This document shows, piece by piece, positions 19,947 to 30,900 of a stretch of DNA of 64,000 nt. Position numbers and translations under genes: made by a program. Within the stretch, counting starts at the first letter, position 1. Every line of letters starts with the position of its first letter. The DNA is from Gracilaria domingensis (lineage: Eukaryota > Rhodophyta > Florideophyceae > Gracilariales > Gracilariaceae): positions 194,601-258,600 of the forward strand of contig VCMS01000137.1 in NCBI GenBank assembly GCA_022539475.1, read 5' to 3'. The notes under the pieces are model-generated. The model searched no databases and was not told the DNA's origin. It saw nothing but the letters and a program-made list of their open reading frames with translations.

Positions 19947-22701
19947 GCCTGTGATTCGATTATCCACATCAGAACTCAAAGAGCTAAAGAAACAATTAAC
20001 CAAGCTCTTAGAGAAAGGTCGAATTCGTCCTTCTACTTCACCTTACGGAGCGCCAGTCTTCTTCATCAAGAAAAAGAACGGAGACCTCAGAATGGTTTGC
20101 GATTATCGCGCATTGAACAAAATCACAGTGCCGGACGCTAATCCGATTCCCCTCATCAATGAAACGCTCGACCAAATCTCAGGAGCAAAGATATTCTCCC
20201 AAATAGATTTAATCTGGGGATATCATCAGATGAGGATAAAAGACGAACATTGCCATAAGACTGCAATTCGAACAAGGTTTGGTTCCTTTGAATGGAAAGT
20301 CATGTGTTTCGGACTTCGAAATGCACCTGCTGCGTTTACGAGAATGCTGTCAAACTTGCTACATGAACTGTATGGTGAATGTATGGTTCTTTACTTGGAC
20401 GATATTTTAATCTACAGCAAAACTGAGCATGAACACAGAGAACACCTCCGAAAGCTCTTCAAGATTTTACGAAAGAACAAAATCTACATCAGACCAAGCA
20501 AATGTCGCTTTGGTGCTACTGAGGTAGAATATTTAGGATACACTGTGAATGATGAAGGAATCACTACTCAAGGGCGATTGATCAAAGCAATTACGGATTG
20601 GCCTACTCCGAAATCAGTGAAGGAAGTCCAGCGTTTCCTCGGTCTTACGAACTTTTACAGGAGATTCATTCGAAACTACGCTTCAATTATACGTCCTGTA
20701 TCAGACATCATTCGACATAAATCATTCAAGTGGACACAAGAGCATGAGCATTCATTCGATAAGCTCAAGCAGGCTATGACGTCGGCACCAGTACTTCGGC
20801 ACCCCTCATCAGAAACAGATTTTGTACTCACGACAGATGCTTCCAAATACGCCGTTGGGGCCACACTGGAACAGAATGGACATCCAGTGGCTTACTTATC
20901 GCATCGGCTGTCCGATACAGAAATGCGATGGGACACTGGAGACCAAGAACTTCTTGCAGTTATGATCGCTCTCAGAGAATGGGTGGTTTATCTACGTGAC
21001 AGGCCTTTCATTCTGCGTACTGATCACGAACCCATACGCTATTTGCAGTCGAAACCAAAACTATCTGGACGCCAAATGAGATGGCTCGATGAATTACAGA
21101 GCTTTGATTTTGAAGTTCAACACATCTCAGGTTCAAAGAACGGTGCAGCTGACGCACTCAGTCGCTGCGTCTTGCGAGCTCAACTCAAGGCCTTACGCAT
21201 GAGAGAAAGTGGCCTACTTGAAGACATCAAGGAAGCGTACAAGGGTGAATCTTGGGCCACGGAGCTCTTCAGAGTAATACGAGATCTCGAGAAACCGACT
21301 ACACGAAAGGTAGAACGTCTCTTTAGGAACTATATCATTGAGAAAGATGTTCTGTACTGGATTGGTTCAGGGCTCAGACGAGTCTATGTACCAAACGCTT
21401 CTGGACTACGATGCAAAATAATCCGAATGATGCATGAACCCTCACACTTTGCCACAGAGAAGACGTACTACAGCTGTACTAGGCATTTCTACTGGAACAA
21501 TATGTACAAAGATATCCAGATGTTCATTGCCGCATGCTTCGAATGTCAGACGAACAGGAACACAAACACAACACGGCAAGGTCTGCTGCAGCCCCATCTC
21601 ATTCCGGAACAGTGTTGGGACGTCGTCACCACAGATTTTGTTACAGGGTTCCCAACCACTGAAGCTGGTCATGACTGTGTACTTGTTGTTGTTGAGAAAC
21701 TTTCCAAACGTGCTATCTTCATCCCAACAAAAAAGACCATTTCGACACCTGACGTCTTTCGTATCTTCATGGATCACGTTTTTTCCAAACACGGTGTTCC
21801 GAAGAAGATAATACTTGACAGAGATGCTTTATTCAAGTCAAACTATTTTCGTGGAATGGCAGAACTCCTTAATGTTTCTGTTAATATGGCAACAAAGGAC
21901 CATCGACAGACAGACGGTCAATCGGAGAACATGATCAAAGCGCTTGTCGAAATGCTGCGACACTGCATCCAACAACATCCGACAAAGTGGGACCATATGC
22001 TAAGCGAACTCGAGTACGAATACAATGCATCCAAGAATAAGAGCACAGGACTGAGTCCGTTTGAGGTCGACGTAGGAAGAATTCCGCACTCCGACTTAAC
22101 ACGACATCTTCAGAGTTGTACCACACAATGTCAGTCTGCATTTGATGACCTGGAAACGCGAAGAGCTTTTAGACAGCTGGCCAAGGACAAATTGCAAACT
22201 GCGTTTGCCAATCAGAGGTTTTATGCAAACAAGAATCGTGTCGATACCAAACTAGAAGTAGGAGATCTTATTTTACTGCGTGTCGAAGGCACAGGAGTTT
22301 CTTCAAGAAGTGAATTACCAGAAAAGTGCCAACCCAAGTTCATGGGTCCGCTCAGAGTTCAAAAGGTTTTGGGTCCTGTGACATATCAAATCGAGCTACC
22401 GCCGTCAATGAAGAAGGCTCACAATGTATTTCATATCTCAAAATTGAAGAAATACGTACGCTTGAAAGACGACAAGAAGTCATTGGAAATCGTTATTGAC
22501 TCAAAAAAAACTGTAGAACAAGAAGTAGCGAGTATTCTAGACAAACGACGCAAGCGCCGCAAAGTGGAATACCTTGTACAGTTTGAAGGAGACACTGTAC
22601 AGAAAGCAATTTGGATGCCAAAGTCGCATCTACGCCACTGCAAGGAGCTGATTCAAAAGTTTGAGTCGTTGCCGAGGTCGTCAACTTCAAAAAGGGGGTG
22701 A
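19864..22701 (+). CDS. pol: Element C Pol: RT, RNase H, integrase, chromodomain
   Basis: Copies RNA to DNA and integrates it. In order: RT fingers and palm (P-Y-G-A-P-V-F-F-I-K-K-K, Y-L-D-D-I-L-I-Y-S), RNase H (T-T-D-A-S-K-Y-A-V-G-A...D-Q-E-L-L-A-V), integrase zinc region (H-E-P-S-H-F...C-F-E-C), DDE core (T-T-D-F-V; L-D-R-D-A; G-Q-S-E-N), and a C-terminal chromodomain (V-E-Y-L-V-Q-F-E-G...I-W-M-P-K-S-H-L). The ATG at 19864 is only a frame opening; the true Pol continues from the protease frame through a one-base shift near 19902. Ends just before the purine tract. Confidence 0.9.
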   Translation: MKNFLKNFPTRGMELEINTMPGAKPPVRPVIRLSTSELKELKKQLTKLLEKGRIRPSTSPYGAPVFFIKKKNGDLRMVCDYRALNKITVPDANPIPLINETLDQISGAKIFSQIDLIWGYHQMRIKDEHCHKTAIRTRFGSFEWKVMCFGLRNAPAAFTRMLSNLLHELYGECMVLYLDDILIYSKTEHEHREHLRKLFKILRKNKIYIRPSKCRFGATEVEYLGYTVNDEGITTQGRLIKAITDWPTPKSVKEVQRFLGLTNFYRRFIRNYASIIRPVSDIIRHKSFKWTQEHEHSFDKLKQAMTSAPVLRHPSSETDFVLTTDASKYAVGATLEQNGHPVAYLSHRLSDTEMRWDTGDQELLAVMIALREWVVYLRDRPFILRTDHEPIRYLQSKPKLSGRQMRWLDELQSFDFEVQHISGSKNGAADALSRCVLRAQLKALRMRESGLLEDIKEAYKGESWATELFRVIRDLEKPTTRKVERLFRNYIIEKDVLYWIGSGLRRVYVPNASGLRCKIIRMMHEPSHFATEKTYYSCTRHFYWNNMYKDIQMFIAACFECQTNRNTNTTRQGLLQPHLIPEQCWDVVTTDFVTGFPTTEAGHDCVLVVVEKLSKRAIFIPTKKTISTPDVFRIFMDHVFSKHGVPKKIILDRDALFKSNYFRGMAELLNVSVNMATKDHRQTDGQSENMIKALVEMLRHCIQQHPTKWDHMLSELEYEYNASKNKSTGLSPFEVDVGRIPHSDLTRHLQSCTTQCQSAFDDLETRRAFRQLAKDKLQTAFANQRFYANKNRVDTKLEVGDLILLRVEGTGVSSRSELPEKCQPKFMGPLRVQKVLGPVTYQIELPPSMKKAHNVFHISKLKKYVRLKDDKKSLEIVIDSKKTVEQEVASILDKRRKRRKVEYLVQFEGDTVQKAIWMPKSHLRHCKELIQKFESLPRSSTSKRG

Positions 22702-22702
22702 A
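22688..22702 (+). other. Element C polypurine tract
   Basis: AAAAAGGGGGTGAA directly before the 3' LTR. Confidence 0.7.
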
Positions 22703-22919
22703 TGTAAGAGAATTATAGTCAAACCCACTCATTTCAAATCACATCCGTTTAATTCAAATTCATGAGAGTTCATGTTTGAATTCAAACATGAACTCGTCAT
22801 TCTTTAGAGTACGTAAGGTGTTACTCTCTTCTCTAAGTACTGAGAGGAGAGCTAACAATCATACATTGTAAACTGAGTTTCATCCAAACGAGAGGCTCCT
22901 GCTTGTCCACTCTCTTACA
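22703..22919 (+). repeat. Element C 3' LTR
   Basis: Second copy of the 217-bp LTR, including the same 30-bp palindrome at 22766-22795. Confidence 0.9.
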
Positions 22920-22924
22920 GCTAC

Positions 22925-23922
22925 ACGGACTTTGCATCTGGGGAAAACGCTCTCCGTCCGGTTTTTTGAGTGCTTTGTAACGTAATTTGCAAGAGACTTG
23001 CTCGAGGTACGTAGTGAAAATGATTTTTTAGTTAGTATCTATTTCTTAGAGAGCCCTGTAAGAAGTGTATAACCTTGTCTCGGAGCGCTCAAAGATAAGT
23101 CTGATTGCAGAATATGCGTGCAGTTTGTTGTCGTCCGTTGTTTGATATCTTTTGGTTGGCAATTATGACGCCTCTAGCTCTATTTTTTTTTGCTTTCGGA
23201 TCTTTCTTTTTAAAGATGTCACGGTTATTAGCTTTGTGGATTCTGTAAATACGTTGGTTCTTTTTTTGTAGCTGGGTTTTCTATCTTGAACCACTTTTTG
23301 ATGCTAGAGGCACCCGCAAAGGTCTGTAAACTCCCACGTCGTTTGCCACCAAAAAAAAATACCTCCAGATCAACATTGACGGAGAGTGCAATGGTATAGG
23401 CAGAGTACAAGGATTTGAACAACTCTTTCTTGGCAGTGTAAATCTTCTTTTTATGAACTCTTCTTTGTAAGTTTGATCTCGTTTGTTCAAGAACATAAGG
23501 GGAAGAAGTTTATGTTTTATTATTTTGTTGGTCTGAGTACAAGTGATGATAGGTGAAAGGACGAATGTTTACTGGGATTCTGTGATTATCGAGTGGTAAT
23601 CATGCACTACAGATGCTTCATCGCAAATTTTTGCTCTTCTTTTCAGGAGAGCAGGGTGAGGCGGCAGCACGAAGTTCTGTGTAATCTACGCGAAATAGTG
23701 GTGACACAAAATGTGTTTTCAGGAGGCGTCCGCTAACTGACATTTCGCGCTATTCTGGGTTCGTAATGAGAAGGCTACGTGTAGAGAGCTTTAAACTTAA
23801 TTCCTGGCCCCCTTCGCCAGTGTATTATCCTACTGTACAGAATGAATCGATGCTACCTAAAACTGCATCGTCCTCACATTCATGTCTTATCAGATTCCCA
23901 CGTCTGATCATCCATAATCATG
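22925..23922. other. Non-coding gap
   Basis: About 1 kb of AT-leaning sequence with T runs and only short ORFs. Nothing recognised; the right end is the 3' flank of the following gene. Confidence 0.4.
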
Positions 23923-25449
23923 TCACAAACCATTCAATGCCTGTTCTCTGTCCGTGGTGAAACTTTCGACTTTCCTTCTCACGTCGAACTCTCTTTTCAC
24001 GTTCACAATACCTGGCATAGTCTCGCTGCCATCCTCCAAGACCAACACAACCCTTCCCATCTCTCTATTAAGATCTTCGAGACCTTCATTATACTGTAAC
24101 CAGTGTTCAGCAATCCCTCGCACCGTCCCGAGGTCTCCCTTCAGATTCATTCTTTTTCTGGATCTGCCAAGTACAAACTTGGCGATTAAGAAAAACAGAG
24201 TGCCGCAAAAAAGTAACACGATTCCCCAAACGTTCAAAGTGGGCACCGTAATATTCTCAATCCCAACCTCAATCCTCAAGGAGTGATACCCATCCACACT
24301 TATGTTCTCTATCATGCGACCGGAGAGAACAGCCAAAATACCTAGTTCACGGTATGTGTGCATCCCATTGTTTTGTCCCACCATCCACGGCAAGAATCGA
24401 AGAATCCTCAAGTCCTTGAATGACTGCACACTATCCACCGCGACAGACATGACAAGTTGAAAGCCATTACCAGCTTCAATATCGTCGAATAAACCCAAGA
24501 CAACTCTGTTATTCGCGATCGGCACCAAACATACTTCCGGAGTGAAGTTGCCCATCTCCAGCTCCCCAGTTTCCTCATCCTTCTGCCATCGCACAATCAT
24601 GAGACATTCAAGAGTTGTTCCATTTCCGACAGTGAACGAAGCGGTATGAAAAGCCCTGGGTTTCTTTTCGTTGCTTCTCCCGCTTAACGCTTTCCAAGAT
24701 CCCTCGACGAGAGAATCACGGTCAAAGTTCACAGCCAAAAAGCTGTAGTTCTGAGAGGAACCGATGCTCAGGTCACCTATTTCCGTCAAAGGAAATGTTT
24801 CCTCAGTCTGTTCCACGTCCCGACCAACTCTAAGTTCTGAGGCATTCCAGATGTTTGTACCAGCGACATCGCTCGCCAGAAAGCTGGATTTCTCGAGATC
24901 ATCTTCTACATGCTGAGGATCCGAAAAGTTTGAAGGGCATAATGCTGCTTTTCCCAGACCATGGAACTCGGTGGAATTTGTCATATTGAATATAACGGGG
25001 TGGTACCACTTCCTATCGACGCTGTAGCAAGTGTTCTCTACTCTTTCCAGCGCAAAGCGCATCTTTAGCATGTAGAACGGATTACTCTGAAGCAGGGAGC
25101 TCGCGTTTGATGCCTGTTCTGAAACCCGGGCCAGTTCAGTCCTACGAATCCACACTGACTCGGCTCCCGTCGAGAACTCAAGGGCCATTTCCAGGATCGA
25201 GATAGAAATCACAATCAAGAATATAGTCAAGCCACTTCGAGATTTTCTGAGCTTCACACCTCGATGGTATCGCAGTCGAACGGACGAGTCGACCGGACGA
25301 GCCCATCCACGGTTCAAGAGGTTTCTGGCAGTTGTGTAGCCACAAATGGTATCGAGAAGGATATCAGCGGCAAAGCTTATCGTGAGGGACATAACGACGT
25401 ATTTGAGAACGTTGAACACATTTGGATCAAGAAACTCGAGGGCAACCAT
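23923..25449 (-). CDS. Multi-pass membrane protein with large ectodomain, unknown function
   Basis: 508 codons from ATG 25449. Hydrophobic segments lie near residues 13-35, 71-92 and 400-428 (G-I-V-L-L-F-C-G-T-L-F-F-L-I-A). A domain of about 300 residues between the second and third segments has several N-x-S/T sites (N-M-T-N-S-T, N-F-S) and a few Cys, so it probably faces out of the cell or into the lumen. The roughly 80-residue acidic tail is then cytoplasmic. The same layout (paired TM, ectodomain, TM, short tail) is seen in the protein at 42377-44449, so they are probably distant paralogues. No catalytic motif. Intact and intronless, apparently a real host gene. Confidence 0.65.
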   Translation of the reverse strand: MVALEFLDPNVFNVLKYVVMSLTISFAADILLDTICGYTTARNLLNRGWARPVDSSVRLRYHRGVKLRKSRSGLTIFLIVISISILEMALEFSTGAESVWIRRTELARVSEQASNASSLLQSNPFYMLKMRFALERVENTCYSVDRKWYHPVIFNMTNSTEFHGLGKAALCPSNFSDPQHVEDDLEKSSFLASDVAGTNIWNASELRVGRDVEQTEETFPLTEIGDLSIGSSQNYSFLAVNFDRDSLVEGSWKALSGRSNEKKPRAFHTASFTVGNGTTLECLMIVRWQKDEETGELEMGNFTPEVCLVPIANNRVVLGLFDDIEAGNGFQLVMSVAVDSVQSFKDLRILRFLPWMVGQNNGMHTYRELGILAVLSGRMIENISVDGYHSLRIEVGIENITVPTLNVWGIVLLFCGTLFFLIAKFVLGRSRKRMNLKGDLGTVRGIAEHWLQYNEGLEDLNREMGRVVLVLEDGSETMPGIVNVKREFDVRRKVESFTTDREQALNGL

Positions 25450-26499
25450 CTTTGGCCGGGTGAATGATCGAGGACTGGGTCCATTCCGAAGCTGTCTCTT
25501 TCAGAGGGCTTCATGGACTCATATATAGCCGATCATGAATCGTGCGGAGAGCGGTAGTATCCAGAGCTGCTGGATGTATACATCCTCGCTGGCTTTTACT
25601 TGCTGGCAGCTTCGGCGTGTTTTCATCGAGGCATGGTCACCAGCAAATCCCTTTAGGCTCGCAGGCGAGCCTCTGCACCGGCAGTTAGCCCAGAAAAGTC
25701 ATCAAATAGTACTCGACACAGATTGTGTAGCGCATATGAAGTTCCTTTTCGTGCTAAACACCTTGTCTATCATTGTTGGTTTCGTAATGCCGCCTTGCCT
25801 CAAGGCTCGATTCTGGGTTTGGTGAGAAGCTCATGAGAAACTCAACAATGACGCGCGATACGTCGTACATGAGACCTCAACGAATTTGTGGCTGGACTCA
25901 TTGTGTTGTACTTTGATGCGGCTGGCTAACAACGTGTTGTTAGCATAGAAACATTTTAGTTATTCTAAATGTATGAGCGGGATGCACACAGTGAGACCGA
26001 ACCGGCGGTGTCGCGGTGTGGATCATGCACATACATGAATTTTTTCTGAGGATAAGGCGTATGCTAAATGCGGGCTAAATGCGGGCTAAATGCGGGCTAA
26101 ATGGGGACTTTTGGCGACGTGACGGTGGCGTACGTGTCTGGAATCTCTTGTAATATGTCGGACGCTATGTAACCGTGCTGTGATTTTGGCTGTACACTTC
26201 GCAAAGGGGAAAGAGCGTTTGGAGCGAGAGCGTCTGGAGGTAGTTGACATTTTCGTTCACCCCTTGCCCTTGTTGAGCCAACGAAACGGGCAGATTTTTT
26301 CTGAGAGCTTTTGGCAGCAATTGACACACATACGATCGCTTCACACTTTATTTATTGTGACGCCACACAGGAGTGCTCCGGAACGAGATTGTGTTGTTCA
26401 AGTGATTGAGGACCAGAACTGCACCTAATCCAGCAATGATTGAGCAAATCAGATTGGTCACAATTGCAATGTGAGAAGCATCGGGGGTGAAACAACGGC
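25450..26499. other. Non-coding gap containing a short tandem repeat
   Basis: Only short ORFs (the longest 96 codons at 25535-25825, not recognised). Includes the tandem repeat at 26063-26106. It also holds the upstream region of the minus-strand membrane gene. Confidence 0.4.
26063..26106. repeat. 11-bp tandem repeat, four units
   Basis: GCTAAATGCGG repeated three times with a fourth copy GCTAAATGGGG. Confidence 0.8.
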
Positions 26500-27390
26500 T
26501 TGCCGGCAACGATGTTTGAGAGCGAACGGCGGTGCATTGCGACGAGGGTGAGTCGAGGCGAAGATCCGCTTGTGGGACTGCGCCAGCGGCGCGCTGCTGC
26601 GCGCGCTGCGCGCCAGCTGCGAGTCGTATCCGAACGCGCTGCTCTGCACATTTCGTTGCGCGCGCGCGCGCGGATTCTGAATCGCGTCGTGGCGCTGTGC
26701 GCCGACGGCGCACGCGCCGCGTCGGGCGACCCCCTTCGGCGACCTGCGCGTGTGCGACACGCGCCGCGAGCGCGCCGTGTGCCATTCGACGCGCGCGCGG
26801 CGAGCTGCGCTGGCACGCGCGCGTCACGGGCGTGGCCATGCCAGCCGACGGCCGGCGAGCGTCGTCTGGACACGGTGAACATGTGTGGGGCGTGTGTGTC
26901 GTGGCGGCGCGCGTGGCCACGCACCGCTTCGCTCTGCGCGACGCGCCGTTTCTCGTTTCTCTGCACACCGGTCTGGGGCGGAGGAGCACGCGCACCTGCG
27001 CCGCAACCGCCTCCGCCATGCGGTTCTACAACGCGAGGAGAACGCGCGCTGGTACGAGCGCGTCGTGAAGGACTACGGCGCATCGCGCGTGCTGGAGCGG
27101 CGCGTCGGCCGCGGGCTGCACCAGCGCGCGCCATCTGCGACGAGTGTGTACGGCGCTTCGGCGCGCGTCACAGGCGCGCCGACGTCGACGGGCGCGTGGG
27201 CGACGCCGTCTTTTCGGACAAGGTGCTGCGCTGCTACACGCAGCCGCAGCGCTTTGAGGCGCGGCTTCTGAGACGTGCAAGGAGGTGCGCACAGACGATT
27301 CGGTTGTCGGCGTCCCGCAAAAGGAAAGGAGGGATTGCCGACGTGGCCGATGTGGAAGACGTGTGTCCCGTGGCGCACGTAGATTTTTGA
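26500..27390 (+). pseudogene. GC-rich candidate gene, frame uncertain
   Basis: A very GC-rich stretch open in several frames. The longest plus-strand frame gives 296 codons ending at 27390. Its last part looks most protein-like: a C-x2-C (I-C-D-E-C-V-R-R-F) and A-V-F-S-D-K-V-L-R-C-Y-T-Q-P-Q-R-F. Upstream, other frames look better in places (R-W-Y-E-R-V-V-K-D-Y), which would fit a decayed gene with small indels. High GC opens frames by itself, so this may not be coding. No family recognised. Confidence 0.25.
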
Positions 27391-27979
27391 ATCAATCACC
27401 GGATCGCTGCTGACACGCTGGCGCATACGCGTGCCGTGCAGCTGACAGCAATGCTAATTGCCATTGCTGTGAATCAAACCCCGAACTTCCTTTCTCCGCA
27501 CACGGCTGGACCCTGGGAAAGCCAAGAGCGCGTGCGCGACTCGGCGACTGAACCGTGAGCGCGATGTCGAAAGCAGCTTCCCTAATGGCGAGCAGGTTGT
27601 GGTGCGAATATTGTTGAGAGTCCGCACATTTTTGTCGCCACCGCGCGCCCGCCGTCGGCGCACGCAGCGCCACGCAGAAAAGGCCACCAGATTCGCGCAC
27701 GAGCCGCCTGATTCACCGCCTGCGCCCAGCACGCAGAAGCGGCGCACCACCGGTACAACAGCTTTACAAGTGCGACGCGACGTGCGAAGCGAAGGCGCCG
27801 ACGCGCGCTCGCGCACGCGCCGCCGCGCTGGCTCCCGACGACCGCAGCTGCAACGCGATGTGAACACTGTTACTACCTTCAGAAGAAAGGACAGTTTATA
27901 GAGGCTCAGTGTTCAAACGCGAGATCTACGCCGCGAGCTCCGAGCCTTGGACAGCGCAGTCCACGCGGTGCTTGCCGCT
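27391..27979. other. GC-rich spacer
   Basis: About 590 bp between the GC-rich candidate and the NB-ARC gene stop. Open frames on both strands are low-complexity Arg/Ala/Ser; no gene is supported. Confidence 0.35.
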
Positions 27980-30900
27980 TCACTGCTCCAACGGCCCCGC
28001 CCGTCGAACTATCCTACAAAACTTCGCAAATCGCTCAGAGAAGTACACATCCGTACCGCCAACATTGCGCACCGGTATGTCGCATGTCGCCAGCACAACA
28101 TCGTCGCCGTCCTCGTCAACTCCGCGTACTTTGTCGTCGTCGCAGAACCACTTTCCACCCGTAGGAGCCGACCCGTCGAGCAGCGAATATTCTTCCGGAG
28201 TTGGCTCGCATTCCTTCCACGTTTTAAAGTTCCACGCCCAAACCCCCCCGCCGGCATAGCCCGCTGCTGCGCGCCAACCGTCAGCACTCACCGCTACCCG
28301 GGTAACGCCTTCATGGTGACCGAATTTCGGCGGCGTCAGCTCCCAGCCGCTTCTCCCGCTCCAAACACGCACCGTGCTGTCCAAAGACCCCGACACAATG
28401 CGCCGGCCGTCCGAACTCACCGCAACGCAGGTAACCGATCCAGTGTGACCGACACACGGCGGCGTCAGCTGCTTGCCGCTACTCGCGTCCCACACACGCA
28501 CCGTCCAGTCCGAAAACCCCGACACAATGCGCCGGCCGTCCGCACTAACCGCAACGCACTCAACCCATGCAGTGTGACCGACACACGGCGCCTTCAGCTG
28601 CTTGCGGCTACTCGCGTCCCACACACGCACCGTCTTGTCCCGAGACCCCGACACAATGCGCCTGCCGTCTGCACTAACCGCAACGCAGAGAACCCATGCA
28701 GTGTGACCGACACACGGCGCCATCAGCTCCTTGCCGCTATTCGCGTCCCACATACGCACCGTCTTGTCCGAAGACCCCGACACAATGCGCCCGCCGTCCG
28801 CACTCATCGCAACGCAGCTAACCGGGTTATTGTGACCGACACACAGTGGCCACAGCTCCTGGCCGCTGTGCGCGTCCCACACGCGCACTGTCCAGTCGTC
28901 AGACCCCGAGACAATGCGCCCGCCGTCCGCACTCACCGCAACGCACGTAACCCATCCAGTGTGACCGACACATGGCGGCGTCAGCTCCTTGCCGCTTCTC
29001 GCGTCCCACACACGCACCGTCCCGTCCATAGACCCCGACACAATGCGCCCGCCGTCCGCACTCACCGCAACGCAGGTAACCGTTCTAGTGTGACCGACAC
29101 ATGGCGGCGTCAGCTCCTTGCCGCTACTCGCGTCCCATACTCGGATCTGATGCGTTCCATCAGTGGACGTCACTCGTGTACCGTCACAGCTGAACGCCAA
29201 GAATTTCTGCTCACAGCCAGTATCGGCGCATTTGACCACTCGCTTCATCCTCCCTGTTTCTGTATCCCACGTCACAATTGTTCTATTCCCATCCCGGTCC
29301 TTCCCGGCGGTGACAACGCTGTTCTGCCCCGAAAGAATCACTCTGCAATTGATTCTTGTGTTGTGCATTTCTTCAGCGACGAATGGTTCGGATCTGCAAA
29401 CTCCACTCTCGCTTCGATATTCCGTGACGCCGGGAGACTCTGAACCCCATGAGAACCAAATTCCATCTCGCTCTATCGTCACGCAGTGTGGCGTGCTCGG
29501 GCTGCGTATGATTTCAAGCAGAGCACCCGGAGATTGCAAAATCCCCAAAGAAGCTTGCACCCACGGTCGTGGCGCACATCTCTCAATTTCCATTACAAAC
29601 GTTTTGGTCTGCTGGCACATTACCGCGTGCCGCAGCAGACGTCCGTGCAGTTGAAACCAAACTTCACGAGGGTTGGAAGCCACTGCCGTGCAGCCCATCC
29701 GCGCAGCTCTGCCGACCATGACCAGATGGTCCTTGTGATCCGAATAGCCGTGCCTGCTCTCGTTCGCAATCGCTATGCCATGCCCCAAGTCCTGCTCAAC
29801 GGCGTAGATCCCGCTGCTTACGAGACGTTTTGCAATCCATTGCGGCCTGGACAGCAGCCGAATCAGCAGGAACGCAAGCCCGCCCTCCCGAAGAACTCTA
29901 CACACGTTGTCGTAAAAGTACCCGTCTTCTTCAATCTCCCACCATTCGAACGACGGGTCTCCACAGCGACCATCTGGAATGTAGCTGTGAACAAGGGTTT
30001 GAAAGATTCTGCGTCTCTGATGACGTCCTTCCGCCATCCAAACTGAAATATCGAGAACCAAATCATGTAGCTGCAAGAACACCAGATTTCCTTCCACCCA
30101 TTTTTGCGCAATGGACACTTCTCGAAACCTGTCCACGACTTTCTCAGCATCCGCCAAGGTCTCCATATTCCACAGCCTTTGAAGCATTCGCACGGAAACC
30201 TTTTGCTGCTTCTGAAGAACGCACAAGTACCGAAAGCGCTCCGCATACACTCCTTCCTTGTTGCTCCTGTCCAAAACCTCAAGCGAAGTATCCACGATAA
30301 TGGACAGCTTATCCATTATATTATGTCCTCGTTTGGCCATTGTATCGGTATAGAACTGTGACCAAGCGTCCTGCTTTCGCTCAAGTGAGATTGAGATTGT
30401 GCGCACCGCACTTCCAGCAATACCGTGTGCCAGAGGAAGGCCGTCGCACATATCTAAGATGGATTCGAACGCTTTCCGGTTGCTCTCATCGAGGACACTC
30501 TCATCTAGAGCACCCGGCTTTTCGGATCTCGCATGATTCATCAACATTTGGCGTGACCGAGTGCCGTTCACCTCATTCCTCTCAAACATGACACACTCCT
30601 CGTCACCTAGGAATCGTTCATCTCTTGTGGTATACACCAATCGACTCCTTTCGTTCACCATTCTGCCCAGAATCTTGAGCACATAGCTATCTATCCCGTT
30701 CACTTTCCAGATATCATCCACGAGAAGGAGACAAGTATGGGCGTGAAACCAGTTCGAGGCGAGGTCGGCGGCGTCGCTCAACGATTTCATCCCCTTTATC
30801 TTGTCGGCCATTTGTTTCCCGCCCGTCTTGTGCACGATAGCCGAGATACCTGAGATAATGCTTTGAATGGTGGCGTCGTTGCCAAGCTGTATGTACAACA

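Larger units (their letters stand above)
17932..22919 (+). mobile_element. Element C: chromodomain Gypsy LTR retrotransposon
   Basis: Full-length by structure: LTRs 17932-18148 and 22703-22919, target-site duplication GCTAC (17927-17931 and 22920-22924), primer site after the 5' LTR, purine tract before the 3' LTR, and gag, protease, RT, RNase H, integrase and chromodomain in order. The LTRs differ at about 4-5 of 217 positions. One single-base break in pol and a changed protease motif suggest it may be inactive. Confidence 0.9.

Noticed and set aside
26352-27134. Long minus-strand ORFs opposite the GC-rich candidate gene
   Set aside because: Arg/Ala low complexity in a GC-rich stretch where all frames stay open; no domain.
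28310-29150. Minisatellite of 126 bp as a non-coding repeat
   Set aside because: Fully explained as WD40-encoding tandem units within an intact ORF.
27947-29443. Plus-strand ORF of 498 codons opposite the NB-ARC gene
   Set aside because: It is the antisense shadow of the WD40 repeats; the repeated T-H-R/N-A-P-A-V pattern is their reverse complement.
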